From: JADLCX01 sp964630785
GTDB taxonomy: Bacteria; Planctomycetota; Phycisphaerae; Phycisphaerales; UBA1924
NCBI GenBank assembly: GCA_964630785.1
Contig: CAZVZG010000017.1
Coordinates: 1-64,000, forward strand
Direction of reading: 5' to 3'
Length of the DNA: 64,000 nucleotides
The notes below the pieces were generated by a model that was not told the DNA's origin, searched no databases, and saw nothing but the letters and a program-made list of their open reading frames with translations. Positions 26,477 through 33,973 of the stretch are shown piece after piece (positions within the stretch are counted from its first letter, which is position 1; every line of letters starts with the position of its first letter). A program made the position numbers and the translations under genes.

Positions 26477-27289
26477 ATGCCGAAGAAACTCTTTGCCACC
26501 GCCGCGGAAGCCTTCGCCGACCTCAAATCTCTAGGCGTGCTGAAAGAGAACATGACCGTGATGGTCGGCGGATTTGGCCTGTGCGGTATTCCCGAGCACC
26601 TCATCGCCGCGCTGCGCGACAGCGGCGTGAAGGGCCTGACCTGCGTGAGCAACAACGCGGGCGTTGACGACTTCGGGTTGGGCCTCCTGCTGCAAACGCG
26701 ACAAATCCGCAAGATGATCAGCTCGTACGTAGGCGAGAACGCGACATTCGAGAAGCAGTTCCTCTCGGGCGACCTGGAGGTCGAGTTCAACCCGCAGGGC
26801 ACGCTGGCCGAGCGGATCCGCGCCGGCGGGGCAGGAATCCCGGCGTTTTATACGGCGACCGGCGCCGGCACGCTGGTGGCCGAGGGCAAGGAAATGCGCT
26901 CGTTCCTGCGGCCTGGACAGGGCGTGGGGGGCGCGACGATCCCGGGTCGTGGATTCGCCGGGCGTGCGCCGGGGACGGCTGGCGCGGGCAAGCCGGTGCA
27001 GGCGGGCGAGCCTCGCGACTATGTGCTGGAGACCGGCCTGTACGCCGACCTGGCGCTGGTGAAGGCGTGGAAGGCGGACGGATTCGGCAACCTGATTTAT
27101 CGCAAGACGGCGCGGAACTTCAACCCGATGATGGCCACGGCCGCGGCGTTCGTGATCGCGGAGGTCGAGGAGATCGTGCCGACGGGCGAGATCGACGGGG
27201 ATTCCGTGCACACGCCGGGCAACTACATCGATCGGATCGTGCAGGCCGCGCCGGAGAAGCGGATCGAACAGAGGACGGTGAGGAAGTAG
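26477..27289 (+). CDS. scoA: 3-oxoacid CoA-transferase subunit A
   Basis: 270-residue alpha subunit that pairs with ScoB. G-G-F-G-L-C-G-I-P-E at 31-40 is the CoA-binding signature; also V-S-N-N-A-G, L-A-E-R-I-R-A-G-G-A-G-I-P-A-F-Y-T and K-A-W-K-A-D-G-F-G-N-L-I-Y-R. About 37 residues (143-179), rich in Gly, Ala and Pro, stand where homologues have a short loop before Y-V-L-E. The longer subunit (about 230 is usual) may reflect a flexible surface loop. It is a single gene; the partner scoB is 9 kb away on the other strand. A REP hairpin starts 2 nt after its stop. Confidence 0.95.
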   Translation: MPKKLFATAAEAFADLKSLGVLKENMTVMVGGFGLCGIPEHLIAALRDSGVKGLTCVSNNAGVDDFGLGLLLQTRQIRKMISSYVGENATFEKQFLSGDLEVEFNPQGTLAERIRAGGAGIPAFYTATGAGTLVAEGKEMRSFLRPGQGVGGATIPGRGFAGRAPGTAGAGKPVQAGEPRDYVLETGLYADLALVKAWKADGFGNLIYRKTARNFNPMMATAAAFVIAEVEEIVPTGEIDGDSVHTPGNYIDRIVQAAPEKRIEQRTVRK

Positions 27290-27290
27290 A

Positions 27291-27313
27291 GAGCCCCGAG
27301 CGCAAGCTCGGGG
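27291..27313 (+). repeat. REP hairpin copy 1
   Basis: GAGCCCCGAGCGCAAGCTCGGG(G): an 8 bp stem with a GCAA loop. It immediately follows the scoA stop. Confidence 0.9.
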
Positions 27314-27345
27314 GCCCCGCATCCACGAAACCCCAGATTCGTAGA

Positions 27346-27367
27346 GAGCCCCGAGCGCAAGCTCGGG
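27346..27367 (+). repeat. REP hairpin copy 2
   Basis: Same 22 nt core as copy 1, same orientation, 33 nt downstream of it; GTAGA precedes both. Confidence 0.9.
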
Positions 27368-27436
27368 TGGAGAGCGCCGGGTGGAGTGCACGCCAGTTTT
27401 CTCGTCGCCCTATACTCTCACACTGTTCAGTCGTGA

Positions 27437-27751
27437 GTGGCCAATATGAGACATCGCCACGATCAATCGCCCCTAGCACGCTTGTCGCCGGCCGACCTTC
27501 ATCGCCCCGTGAGGGCTGGCGACGCACTCCGTCGCGTAGATCTGACCCTGCTGTGGTTGATCGCATCAGGTCTGGCCGCTGGCTGCGGGCTCCTCATCGC
27601 GGCCTCATTGGTCGGATGGAACAGAGCGACCAACCCGCGGTGGGTCGAGGCGCTCTGCCTATGCGTTGGAGCGACCGTGGGTGCAGCCTTCTACGCGAGC
27701 GTGGCCATCCGAACTTACCGGTGGTGGCAGCGGCGACGCCCTCGCACATAG
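27437..27751 (+). CDS. small two-TM membrane protein
   Basis: 104 residues, no recognised family. A His/Arg-rich lead precedes two hydrophobic segments at about residues 36-60 and 68-92; the tail is basic (W-W-Q-R-R-R-P-R-T). GTG 27437 or ATG 27446 may start it; no strong ribosome site was seen. It sits between REP copies 2 and 3, so it may be cargo of the repeat region, but a real gene is supported only by its clean two-helix pattern. Confidence 0.45.
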   Translation: MANMRHRHDQSPLARLSPADLHRPVRAGDALRRVDLTLLWLIASGLAAGCGLLIAASLVGWNRATNPRWVEALCLCVGATVGAAFYASVAIRTYRWWQRRRPRT

Positions 27752-27760
27752 TTGATCAGA

Positions 27761-27782
27761 GAGCCCCGAGCGCAAGCTCGGG
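27761..27782 (+). repeat. REP hairpin copy 3
   Basis: Identical 22 nt core, plus orientation, 9 nt after the stop of the small membrane protein. Confidence 0.9.
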
Positions 27783-27929
27783 TGCATTCCACAACCGATC
27801 GGGTCCGGACGCCACCGCAATCCCGCCGCGTCGTCGCCGAACACGCAAAGGATTCCAGATCCCAGAGGTTTCAGTGCAGTCTGGCGCCGGATCATCCATC
27901 GTGCCGCCGCACGGCCGAGATTCCCGAAA

Positions 27930-27951
27930 CCCGAGCTTGCGCTCGGGGCTC
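27930..27951 (-). repeat. REP hairpin copy 4
   Basis: The 22 nt core in reverse orientation. No gene is supported between copies 3 and 5. Confidence 0.9.
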
Positions 27952-27993
27952 CCCGGGTCGTATGTTTGTCGCGGATTTGTGCCGCGATGAACG

Positions 27994-28015
27994 CCCGAGC
28001 TTGCGCTCGGGGCTC
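27994..28015 (-). repeat. REP hairpin copy 5
   Basis: Reverse orientation, ending 2 nt from the transposase stop codon. Confidence 0.9.
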
Positions 28016-28017
28016 TC

Positions 28018-28560
28018 TCAAAGGCCCAGCGACTTGTCCCACCCGGGTCGGCCGTGGCCGGGCGGGGGTGCTTCCTGCATCTCCAGGACGTACACGATTT
28101 TCTCGTCGAGTGAACCGGGTTCGTAGAGGTACCCGGTGCTCGCATGGTCGGCCCACGCTCGCTGCCGCGGGCCGATGATCCGGTGCTCGCGCAGCTTGCG
28201 AGTCCCCCACTCTTTCAACTGCTTGACCATTTGCTCCGGGGGCGATTCCGGGTTCGCGATGACGACGTGGACGTGGTTCGAACGCACGGCGAGCGCTCGC
28301 AGATCCCACGCGCGGATGCGGCAATGCCGGCGCATGACGTCATCCACGAGGATTCGAGCGGTGAGAGAGAGCGTGACCGGCTCGTGCTGCAGCGCGTGCA
28401 ACTCACGATCGAATCTCTCCTGATCTTGCCCGAGCCGCGGAGCCCCGAACGTGTTGTGCCCATGATCGACCGAACCCGCTTCGTCTCCGTGCAGCCATGT
28501 GCCGTAGGTGTGCCAGGTGAGGAAGTATCCGGGGGCGAAGACGGCCATTCGCTTCAGCAT
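28018..28560 (-). CDS. REP-associated tyrosine transposase (RAYT, Y1/HUH family)
   Basis: 180-residue single-strand transposase related to IS200 TnpA. The HUH metal site is H97-V-H99 in S-N-H-V-H-V-V-I. Y157 in I-V-Y-V-L-E-M is the likely catalytic tyrosine by position in the C-terminal helix. The N-terminus F-L-T-W-H-T-Y-G-T-W-L is typical of the planctomycete branch. RAYTs cut and join REP hairpins, and here six identical hairpins surround the gene (27291-28680), one 2 nt past its stop. The start at 28560 is one of two close candidates (the other is 28548). The gene appears intact. Confidence 0.9.
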   Translation of the reverse strand: MLKRMAVFAPGYFLTWHTYGTWLHGDEAGSVDHGHNTFGAPRLGQDQERFDRELHALQHEPVTLSLTARILVDDVMRRHCRIRAWDLRALAVRSNHVHVVIANPESPPEQMVKQLKEWGTRKLREHRIIGPRQRAWADHASTGYLYEPGSLDEKIVYVLEMQEAPPPGHGRPGWDKSLGL

Positions 28561-28658
28561 ACTGGGGGTGCCCCGGCCAGGGGGGGAAGCCCTGCCGGGT
28601 CGCGGGGACGGTTGCGGGGGGCGGGGCGTTTCCGAAATGGGCGATGTTGTGCGATGCA

Positions 28659-28680
28659 CCCGAGCTTGCGCTCGGGGCTC
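28659..28680 (-). repeat. REP hairpin copy 6
   Basis: Reverse orientation, 98 nt upstream of the transposase start and 5 nt past the pheS stop. Confidence 0.9.
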
Positions 28681-28685
28681 CCTGT

Positions 28686-29750
28686 TCAGAGTTGGCGAAG
28701 AAACCGCAGGTCGTTGGCGAACAACATTCGGATGTCGGGGATGCCGTACTTGCCCATCGCCAAACGCTCGATACCGAATCCGAACGCGAAGCCCGACCAT
28801 TCCTCCGGGTCGATGCCGCACATCTCCAGCACGGCGGGGTCGACCATGCCGCAGCCGCCCAGCTCGATCCAGCGCGGGGGCTGGTTGGGGCGAAGGGCGA
28901 TCTTCATGTCGAACTCGGCGCTGGGTTCGGTGAAGGGGAAGTAGCTCGGGCGCAGGCGGATCTCGGCGTCGGGACCGAAGTAGCTGCGGGCGAAGTGCAG
29001 CAGCGTGGACTTCAGGTCGGCCATGCTCACGTCGCGGTCGATGTACAACCCTTCGATCTGGTGGAACATGAAGCTGTGCGTCGCGTCCACCTCGTCAGGT
29101 CGGTACACGCGGCCCGGCGCGACGATCTTGATCGGCGGCTTGCGGGTCTCCATCACACGGACCTGCACGGTGCTGGTCTGGCTGCGCAGCATCCGCGGCG
29201 GGCCCTGGGTCGGGCCCGTCGACGGGTCGTCGATGTAGTAGTTGTCGATCGGCTCGCGCGCCGGATGCTCGGCCGGGATGTTGAGTTTGATGAAGTTGTG
29301 CTGGTCGTCCTCGAGTTCGGGCCCCTGGGCGACCTCGAAGCCCATGCGTGCGAAGACCTCGACCAGCTCGTTTCGCACGCGTGTGATGACGTGCTGCCTG
29401 CCCACGCCAGTCGCGTAGCCGAGCCCCGGCTCGGTGACGTCGATCACCGGACCCGACGCCGCCTTGCCCCCCCCAACCCCCCAACCCCCCACCCCCCCAC
29501 CCCCGGCGGCTTCCTGTTTCGCCTTGAACGCCTCTTCCAGCTTCACCCGCACCTGGTTGGCCCGCGCACCGACGGTCGGCTTCTGCTCCTTGGGAACGTC
29601 TTTGAGCGCACCCATCGCGGCCTTGACCTTGCCGGCGGCGCCGAGGTAGGCGATGCGCCATTGCTCCACGGCCGCGGCGTCGCCGGCGGCGGCGAGCTCG
29701 GCCAGGCCGGCGGATTCGAGCTGGGTCAGTTGTTCGATCATGTCGGGCAT
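28686..29750 (-). CDS. pheS: phenylalanyl-tRNA synthetase alpha subunit
   Basis: 354-residue catalytic subunit of PheRS. N-terminal helical coiled-coil arm (1-82), then the class II core with motif 2 T-H-S-F-M-F-H-Q-I-E-G and motif 3 G-F-G-I-E-R-L-A-M. The linker at 83-95 is low complexity (Gly, Val, Trp only), encoded by G5-T-G7-T-G6-TT-G6-TT-G8 on the coding strand. ATG 29750 is 9 nt after TACACT, so the mRNA may be near-leaderless. pheT is not next to it, unlike the usual pheST operon; the gene downstream is the RAYT. Confidence 0.97.
   Translation of the reverse strand: MPDMIEQLTQLESAGLAELAAAGDAAAVEQWRIAYLGAAGKVKAAMGALKDVPKEQKPTVGARANQVRVKLEEAFKAKQEAAGGGGVGGWGVGGGKAASGPVIDVTEPGLGYATGVGRQHVITRVRNELVEVFARMGFEVAQGPELEDDQHNFIKLNIPAEHPAREPIDNYYIDDPSTGPTQGPPRMLRSQTSTVQVRVMETRKPPIKIVAPGRVYRPDEVDATHSFMFHQIEGLYIDRDVSMADLKSTLLHFARSYFGPDAEIRLRPSYFPFTEPSAEFDMKIALRPNQPPRWIELGGCGMVDPAVLEMCGIDPEEWSGFAFGFGIERLAMGKYGIPDIRMLFANDLRFLRQL
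29467..29504 (-). repeat. G-run tract inside pheS
   Basis: Five runs of 5 to 8 G on the coding strand, separated by one or two T, encode the low-complexity linker of PheS. It meets the pattern for an RNA G-quadruplex and is a slippage-prone sequence. Confidence 0.8.
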
Positions 29751-29759
29751 TGGGCCCGC

Positions 29760-29765
29760 AGTGTA
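29760..29765 (-). promoter_or_regulatory. -10 box of pheS
   Basis: TACACT on the minus strand, 9 nt before ATG 29750, just after the terminator of the upstream gene. Confidence 0.45.
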
Positions 29766-29770
29766 GAGGG

Positions 29771-29810
29771 CAAAAAAGCACAGGGCCCGCCACGGAACGG
29801 GCGGGCCCTG
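29771..29810 (-). terminator. intrinsic terminator of Cys-rich lipoprotein gene
   Basis: On the minus strand an 11 bp stem (29810-29800 with 29791-29781), an 8 nt loop and a T6 run (29777-29772) follow the lipoprotein gene by 28 nt and insulate pheS. Confidence 0.88.
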
Positions 29811-29838
29811 CGGGTGTGATCGATGCGAAGACCGGGGA

Positions 29839-30051
29839 TCAGTTGGTGGTCTTGGTCTTGCAGCAGGCGGGCTTCTCGCCGGACGCGGCCTTGTCCTTGC
29901 AGCAGTCCGTCTTCTCGGCGCAGGCGGCCTTGTCAGCGCACGCGGCCTTGTCGGAGCAGCTGTCCATCTTGTCGGCGTTCTTGTTGCAGCCACCCAGGCA
30001 GAGCGCACAGGCAGCGACGCAGCAGAGGGCGGAAACCGTGAACTTCTTCAT
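29839..30051 (-). CDS. small Cys-rich lipoprotein
   Basis: 70 residues. The signal peptide ends with the lipobox L-G-G-C22, so the mature protein is a lipid-anchored peptide of 49 residues with seven further Cys (32, 38, 44, 50, 51, 63, 64) and many Lys/Asp. D-K-A-A-C repeats twice, and two C-C pairs occur. GAGGAG 8 nt before the ATG gives a strong ribosome site, and a good terminator follows, so it is a monocistronic, probably well expressed gene. Metal or thiol chemistry at the cell surface is plausible from the Cys content, but no family is recognised. Confidence 0.8.
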   Translation of the reverse strand: MKKFTVSALCCVAACALCLGGCNKNADKMDSCSDKAACADKAACAEKTDCCKDKAASGEKPACCKTKTTN

Positions 30052-30256
30052 GCGCAGGACTCCTCAAAATCCGATCGACCGTGCAGGAAAAGTCTTCGAT
30101 GTCTCGCCCAGCCTGCTGATGGCCTGCTTGGCCCGTGACGCTCACGGGCAGGGCGAACTCTGAGACCGACCGCGGCCCGGAACGCCGACCTTCGGCCCGG
30201 ACGCCGCGGATTGACAGCATCATCCTACCGAATCGCGAGACAAAAGGGTGCAGAAT

Positions 30257-30892
30257 TTACGACTTGGCGGGCTCGCCCGCCCCTGCTGCCGCCTTACGCA
30301 CCTTGGCGGCAAAGGCGGTCCGCTTATCGGCCGTTCGCCGACGGGTCGAAGCCCGACCCCCGACCTCCGGGCCCTCCTCTGCCCCGACAAACTGGATCAC
30401 CGCCAGCTCCGAGCCGTCGCCGATCCGGGCCTTACCCAGCTTCACAATCCGGGTGTAGCCGCCGGCCCGGTCCTTGAACCGGGGAGCCACGTTCTCGAAA
30501 ATGTGCTTCACCAGTTTCGGGGCCTTGCGGAGCTCGCCGTAGCGGTTGCGCTCGACCTTGTCCGAGTCCGGGATGTCGAAGAACTTCTGAGCCCGTTCGC
30601 GCTGCTTCCCGACGGCGGTCTTTTCCTCGTCGCTGGCGTTCTTGGGCAGATAGGTCCAGTCGAACGCCCAGCGGTCGCCGCCGAGCTTGGCGATGACGTT
30701 GCGCCGGGCGTGCAGGTCGCCCCGCTTGGCGAGCGTGACGATCTTCTCGACCATCGGCTGCACGGCCTTGGCCTTCTTGACGGTGGTGACCACCTGGCCG
30801 TGCTCGAAGAGCCCGGCCGCGATGTTGCGGAGCGTGGAGGCGCGGTGCGCCGTGGTCCGACCGAGCCGATATCCGCCGCGAAGGTGACGCAT
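30257..30892 (-). CDS. rplQ: 50S ribosomal protein L17
   Basis: 211 residues against about 120 usual. The N-terminus M-R-H-L-R-G-G-Y-R-L-G-R-T-T-A-H-R is canonical, and P-R-F-K-D-R-A-G-G-Y-T-R-I is the conserved C-terminal core. Between them an insertion of about 50 residues starts near residue 70 (W-A-F-D-W-T-Y-L-P). A basic tail of about 40 residues follows the core. Last gene of the cluster, downstream of rpoA. Start 30892 gives the canonical first residues. Confidence 0.96.
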   Translation of the reverse strand: MRHLRGGYRLGRTTAHRASTLRNIAAGLFEHGQVVTTVKKAKAVQPMVEKIVTLAKRGDLHARRNVIAKLGGDRWAFDWTYLPKNASDEEKTAVGKQRERAQKFFDIPDSDKVERNRYGELRKAPKLVKHIFENVAPRFKDRAGGYTRIVKLGKARIGDGSELAVIQFVGAEEGPEVGGRASTRRRTADKRTAFAAKVRKAAAGAGEPAKS

Positions 30893-31027
30893 GACGCTGA
30901 CTCCGAATCGGTCCCGGAAGGATCTCCAGGGCCGGAAAAGGGCCACGAGTATAGACCCGCAACCCGTTTAAAGACCGAGTTGAAAGCCGGGCCGCGGCGG
31001 TGACCAAGGCCCGGTGGAAACGCTTGA

Positions 31028-32044
31028 TTAGGCCGGCGTCAGGGGGTTGGTGACGTTGACGCCCTCGGGCAGCTTCATGCCCAGGTCCAGGCCGATGTCG
31101 TTGAGCTTCTTCTTGACCTCGCGGAGGCTGGTGCGGCCGAAGGAGCGGACCTTGAGCAGGTCGGGCTCCGTGCGGATGACCAGGTCGGCGACGGTGGTGA
31201 TGCGGGCCGACTCCAGGCAGTTGCTGGCCCGTACGGAGAGGTCGAGCTCGCCCAGGGGCATGTTGAGTTTGCGGATGAGCTCCTCGTCGACGCCGGCGGC
31301 TTTGGCGGCCTCCTCGCTGACGAGTTGGGTGCCCATCTCGAAGTACTGGACGAACGGGTTGAGGTGCTTGCGCAGGATCTTGGCGGCCTCGACGAGGGCC
31401 ATCTCCGGCGTGACCGTGCCGTTGGTCCAGATGTCCATGATGAGCTTGTCGTAGTTGGTCCGCTGGCCGACGCGGGTCTCCTCAACCTTGTAGCGGACGC
31501 GCTGGACGGGCGAGTAGATCGCGTCCACCGGGATAACGCCGATCTCCTGGTCCTCCTGGCGGTTGTACTGCTCGCTGGCGGGGACGTAACCGCGGCCCTT
31601 GCCGACGTTGAGCTCCATCTCGAAGTCGACCTTGTCGGTCAGCGTCGCGAGGACGAGCTCCTTGTTGACGATGGTGACGTTGGCGTCGGCCTCGATGATC
31701 TCGGCGGCGACGTCGCCGGGGCCGGTGGCGGCCACGGTCATCTTGCGGGGCTCGTCGCCGTCAAGAGCGACGATGAGGTTCTTGACGTTGAGGACGATAT
31801 CGGTGACGTCCTGCATCACGCCGGGCAGCGACGTGAACTCGTGCGTGGCGCCCTTGATCTTGATGCTGGTGACGGCCGCGCCCTCGAGCGAGGAGAGCAG
31901 GATTCGACGGAGCGAGTTGCCGATCGTCGTGCCGAAGCCGCGCTCGAAGGGCTCGACGACGAATCGGCCGAACGTCTCGCTCTTGAACTTGGGGTCGTTG
32001 GAGACCCGGCTGGGGAGTTCAAGCCCACGCCAACGGATGCGCAT
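31028..32044 (-). CDS. rpoA: RNA polymerase alpha subunit
   Basis: 338 residues. The N-terminal assembly domain has G-F-G-T-T-I-G-N-S-L-R-R-I-L-L. The C-terminal domain (about 255-330) has the helix-hairpin-helix A-R-I-T-T-V-A-D-L-V and F-G-R-T-S-L-R-E-V-K-K-K-L that contacts UP elements. Both domains are intact. rpsD, usually just before rpoA, is absent: the gene upstream is rpsK, across a 243 nt gap in which I see no gene. Confidence 0.98.
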   Translation of the reverse strand: MRIRWRGLELPSRVSNDPKFKSETFGRFVVEPFERGFGTTIGNSLRRILLSSLEGAAVTSIKIKGATHEFTSLPGVMQDVTDIVLNVKNLIVALDGDEPRKMTVAATGPGDVAAEIIEADANVTIVNKELVLATLTDKVDFEMELNVGKGRGYVPASEQYNRQEDQEIGVIPVDAIYSPVQRVRYKVEETRVGQRTNYDKLIMDIWTNGTVTPEMALVEAAKILRKHLNPFVQYFEMGTQLVSEEAAKAAGVDEELIRKLNMPLGELDLSVRASNCLESARITTVADLVIRTEPDLLKVRSFGRTSLREVKKKLNDIGLDLGMKLPEGVNVTNPLTPA

Positions 32045-32287
32045 GAGGACAACCTTTCGTGTTCAGCGGAACTGGCCCCATCCCCGAGGGGAGGAGCGGG
32101 AAGTGACGCGCCCGTTCGCCTGAATCGAGTCGGCCCGGACCGCTGAACCACTCCGGGTGCTCTGCTGTGCGAGGGCGAAGAACAAGACTCACCACGGAGG
32201 ACACCGAGAGCGTCGAGGAAGGCCGTTCGAGAGAGTTCGGAGCTTCTGGATGGCCTCGGTGGGCTCGGTGGGGAGTGAAGCCTTGGA

Positions 32288-32665
32288 TCAGACGCGGCGT
32301 CGCTTGCTGGGGCGGCAGCCGTTGTGCGGGATCGGGGTGTGGTCTTCGATCGCAGTAACGCGGATGCCGGTGGAGACGATGCCGGTGACGGCGGACTCGC
32401 GCCCGGAACCGGTGCCCTTGACGAACACCTCGACCTCGCTGACGCCGATCTTGCGGGCCTTCTGGCCGCAGGATTCGCCGGCGCGGGTGGCGGCGAACGG
32501 CGTGCTCTTTCGGGCGCCCTTGAAGCCGATCGTGCCGGCGGAGTCCCAGCAGAGGGTCTCGCCGTTAACGTCGGTGATCGTGACGATGGTGTTGTTGTGG
32601 CTCGCCTTGACGTGGGCGATGCCGCGGGTGATGTTCTTGCGAACCTTCTTTGCCTTCTTGGCCAT
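32288..32665 (-). CDS. rpsK: 30S ribosomal protein S11
   Basis: 125 residues, normal length. N-T-I-V-T-I-T-D near residue 25, F-K-G-A-R-K-S-T-P-F-A-A and the C-terminal H-N-G-C-R-P-S-K-R-R-R-V are canonical. Part of the platform of the small subunit. Follows rpsM after a 133 nt gap that contains a heptad repeat. Confidence 0.98.
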   Translation of the reverse strand: MAKKAKKVRKNITRGIAHVKASHNNTIVTITDVNGETLCWDSAGTIGFKGARKSTPFAATRAGESCGQKARKIGVSEVEVFVKGTGSGRESAVTGIVSTGIRVTAIEDHTPIPHNGCRPSKRRRV

Positions 32666-32717
32666 GATTCCCTCCGCGGATCAGCCGACCGAATGCGCGT
32701 CGTCCCCGCGATTGTTG

Positions 32718-32758
32718 GGCTAGGCACTAGGCACCGGGCACCGGGCACTAGGCACTAG
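32718..32758. repeat. GGCACTA heptad repeat between rpsM and rpsK
   Basis: Five tandem 7 nt units (GGCACTA, GGCACCG, GGCACCG, GGCACTA, GGCACTA). Confidence 0.8.
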
Positions 32759-32798
32759 CAAATACAGCTTTGTCGCATCCGGGCCCGATGCCTGATGC

Positions 32799-33179
32799 CT
32801 ACTTCGCCTTGACGCCCTTCTTGCCGGCGACGGTCTTCTTCTTGCCCTTGCGGGTGCGGGCGTTGCAGCGGGTGCGCTGGCCGCGGGTGGGAAGCCCGCG
32901 ACGGTGGCGGTCGCCGCGGTAGGAGCGGATGTCCTTGAGCCGCTGGATGTTCTGCTGGGTCTGACGGCGGAGGGCGCCCTCGACGAGGTAGTTGGCGTCG
33001 ATGATCGAGTTGATCGCGGCGAGCGCGGTCTCGGGCACCTCGCCGGAGCGCTGGTCACCGTCGACCTTCGCCTCTTCCAGGATCTTCCGGGCCACCTGCG
33101 GGCCGATGCCGTGGATGTACTGGAGAGCGAAGTAGATCTTCTTCTTCTCGGGGACGTCGATGCCGGCGATACGGGGCAT
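32799..33179 (-). CDS. rpsM: 30S ribosomal protein S13
   Basis: 126 residues. M-P-R-I-A-G-I-D-V-P at the start, G-I-G-P-Q-V-A-R-K-I-L and the C-terminal G-L-P-T-R-G-Q-R-T-x-x-N-A-R-T are the family signatures. Binds the head of 16S rRNA and contacts the A- and P-site tRNAs. Normal size and intact; downstream of rpmJ as in most bacteria. Confidence 0.98.
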   Translation of the reverse strand: MPRIAGIDVPEKKKIYFALQYIHGIGPQVARKILEEAKVDGDQRSGEVPETALAAINSIIDANYLVEGALRRQTQQNIQRLKDIRSYRGDRHRRGLPTRGQRTRCNARTRKGKKKTVAGKKGVKAK

Positions 33180-33315
33180 TGGAGATTTCCAGAAAGCGGT
33201 AAGCGGTGAGGGGTATGCGGGGAGAGGCGGGAGCTGCGGGTTGAACGTGAAGTCGCGGGGTCGTTGAAGCTGGAGGCCTTTCCGGCCCGCCGCTCACACC
33301 GACCGCTCACGTTTC

Positions 33316-33432
33316 CTAACCCTGCACCTGCTTGTGCTTGGGGTCGGCCTTGCAGATGACGCGGACCTTGCCCTTGCGGCGGACCACCTGGCAGGAGTTG
33401 CAGATTCGCTTGACGCTGGCTTTGACCTTCAT
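33316..33432 (-). CDS. rpmJ: 50S ribosomal protein L36
   Basis: 38 residues, found by translating the gap between rpsM and infA. It begins M-K-V-K-A-S-V-K-R-I-C and has C11-x-x-C14, C27 and H33, the full zinc site of the C+ form. TAG stop at 33316-33318. Confidence 0.95.
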   Translation of the reverse strand: MKVKASVKRICNSCQVVRRKGKVRVICKADPKHKQVQG

Positions 33433-33575
33433 GGCTGGCATCCGGGGCTTGGGGCGGTCTTTTGAGGGTTGAGATGATAGCCGGGCGGTTGGGCCCGGTC
33501 ACGGACGAAAACGCCCCGAAGCGTGGCCGGACCGATCCGGGAGCGCCGGGAGGAGCGGAAAGTTTGGCGTTCGTC

Positions 33576-33599
33576 GGGGCGGGGCGGGGCGGGGCGGGG
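33576..33599 (+). repeat. GGGGC tandem repeat (G-quadruplex motif)
   Basis: Five G4 runs separated by single C, located between infA and rpmJ on the template strand of the operon. Confidence 0.85.
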
Positions 33600-33633
33600 A
33601 CGGATGCCCGGAACGAAGGCGTCGATGGCCGGA

Positions 33634-33852
33634 TCACTGCCGGTAGGTGATGCGGGCCTTGCTGAGGTCATACTGGCTGAGTTCGACGGTGACACGGTCG
33701 CCGGGGAGGATGCGGATGTAGTTCATCCGCATCTTGCCGGAGACATAAGCGAGCACCTTGTGGTCGTTGGGGAGCTTCACCATGAACATGGCGTTCGGGA
33801 GGGCCTCAACGACTACGGCATCGAGTGTGAGTTTGTCGTCTTGTTTGGGCAT
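33634..33852 (-). CDS. infA: translation initiation factor IF-1
   Basis: 72 residues with the S1-like OB fold: V-V-E-A-L-P-N-A-M-F-M-V-K-L, then G-K-M-R-M-N-Y-I-R-I-L-P-G-D-R-V and the end K-A-R-I-T-Y-R. ATG 33852 gives the normal length; the open frame further upstream overlaps secY. It follows secY directly without adk or map, which sit between these genes in many bacteria. Confidence 0.97.
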   Translation of the reverse strand: MPKQDDKLTLDAVVVEALPNAMFMVKLPNDHKVLAYVSGKMRMNYIRILPGDRVTVELSQYDLSKARITYRQ

Positions 33853-33973
33853 TCGTGGATCGGGTCGCGATCGGGGACGGACAGGGGAGGCTGGACAGGC
33901 TGGAAACGGGCGGATTGTAGTCGGGCCCGGGTCCCACCCTGTTTGCCCCCCCACTCTCGCTCCCCTCCGCAGG

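Larger units (their letters stand above)
27291..28680. mobile_element. REP/RAYT region between scoA and pheS
   Basis: Six copies of one 22 nt hairpin, three in each orientation, flank a Y1 transposase and a small membrane protein gene. The block fills the whole interval between the scoA stop (27289) and the pheS stop (28686), so it looks inserted between two ends of genes. The exact element boundaries are not known. Confidence 0.75.

Noticed and set aside
27783..28126. Plus-strand frame between REP copies 3 and 5 and into the transposase
   Set aside because: It translates through three REP hairpins and antisense to the RAYT; no domain.
32166..32230. ACCACGGAGGACACCGAGAG-like sequence between rpsK and rpoA as a dispersed repeat
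   Set aside because: Resembles a repeat seen in other genomes from memory, but only one copy is in the window, so it cannot be supported.
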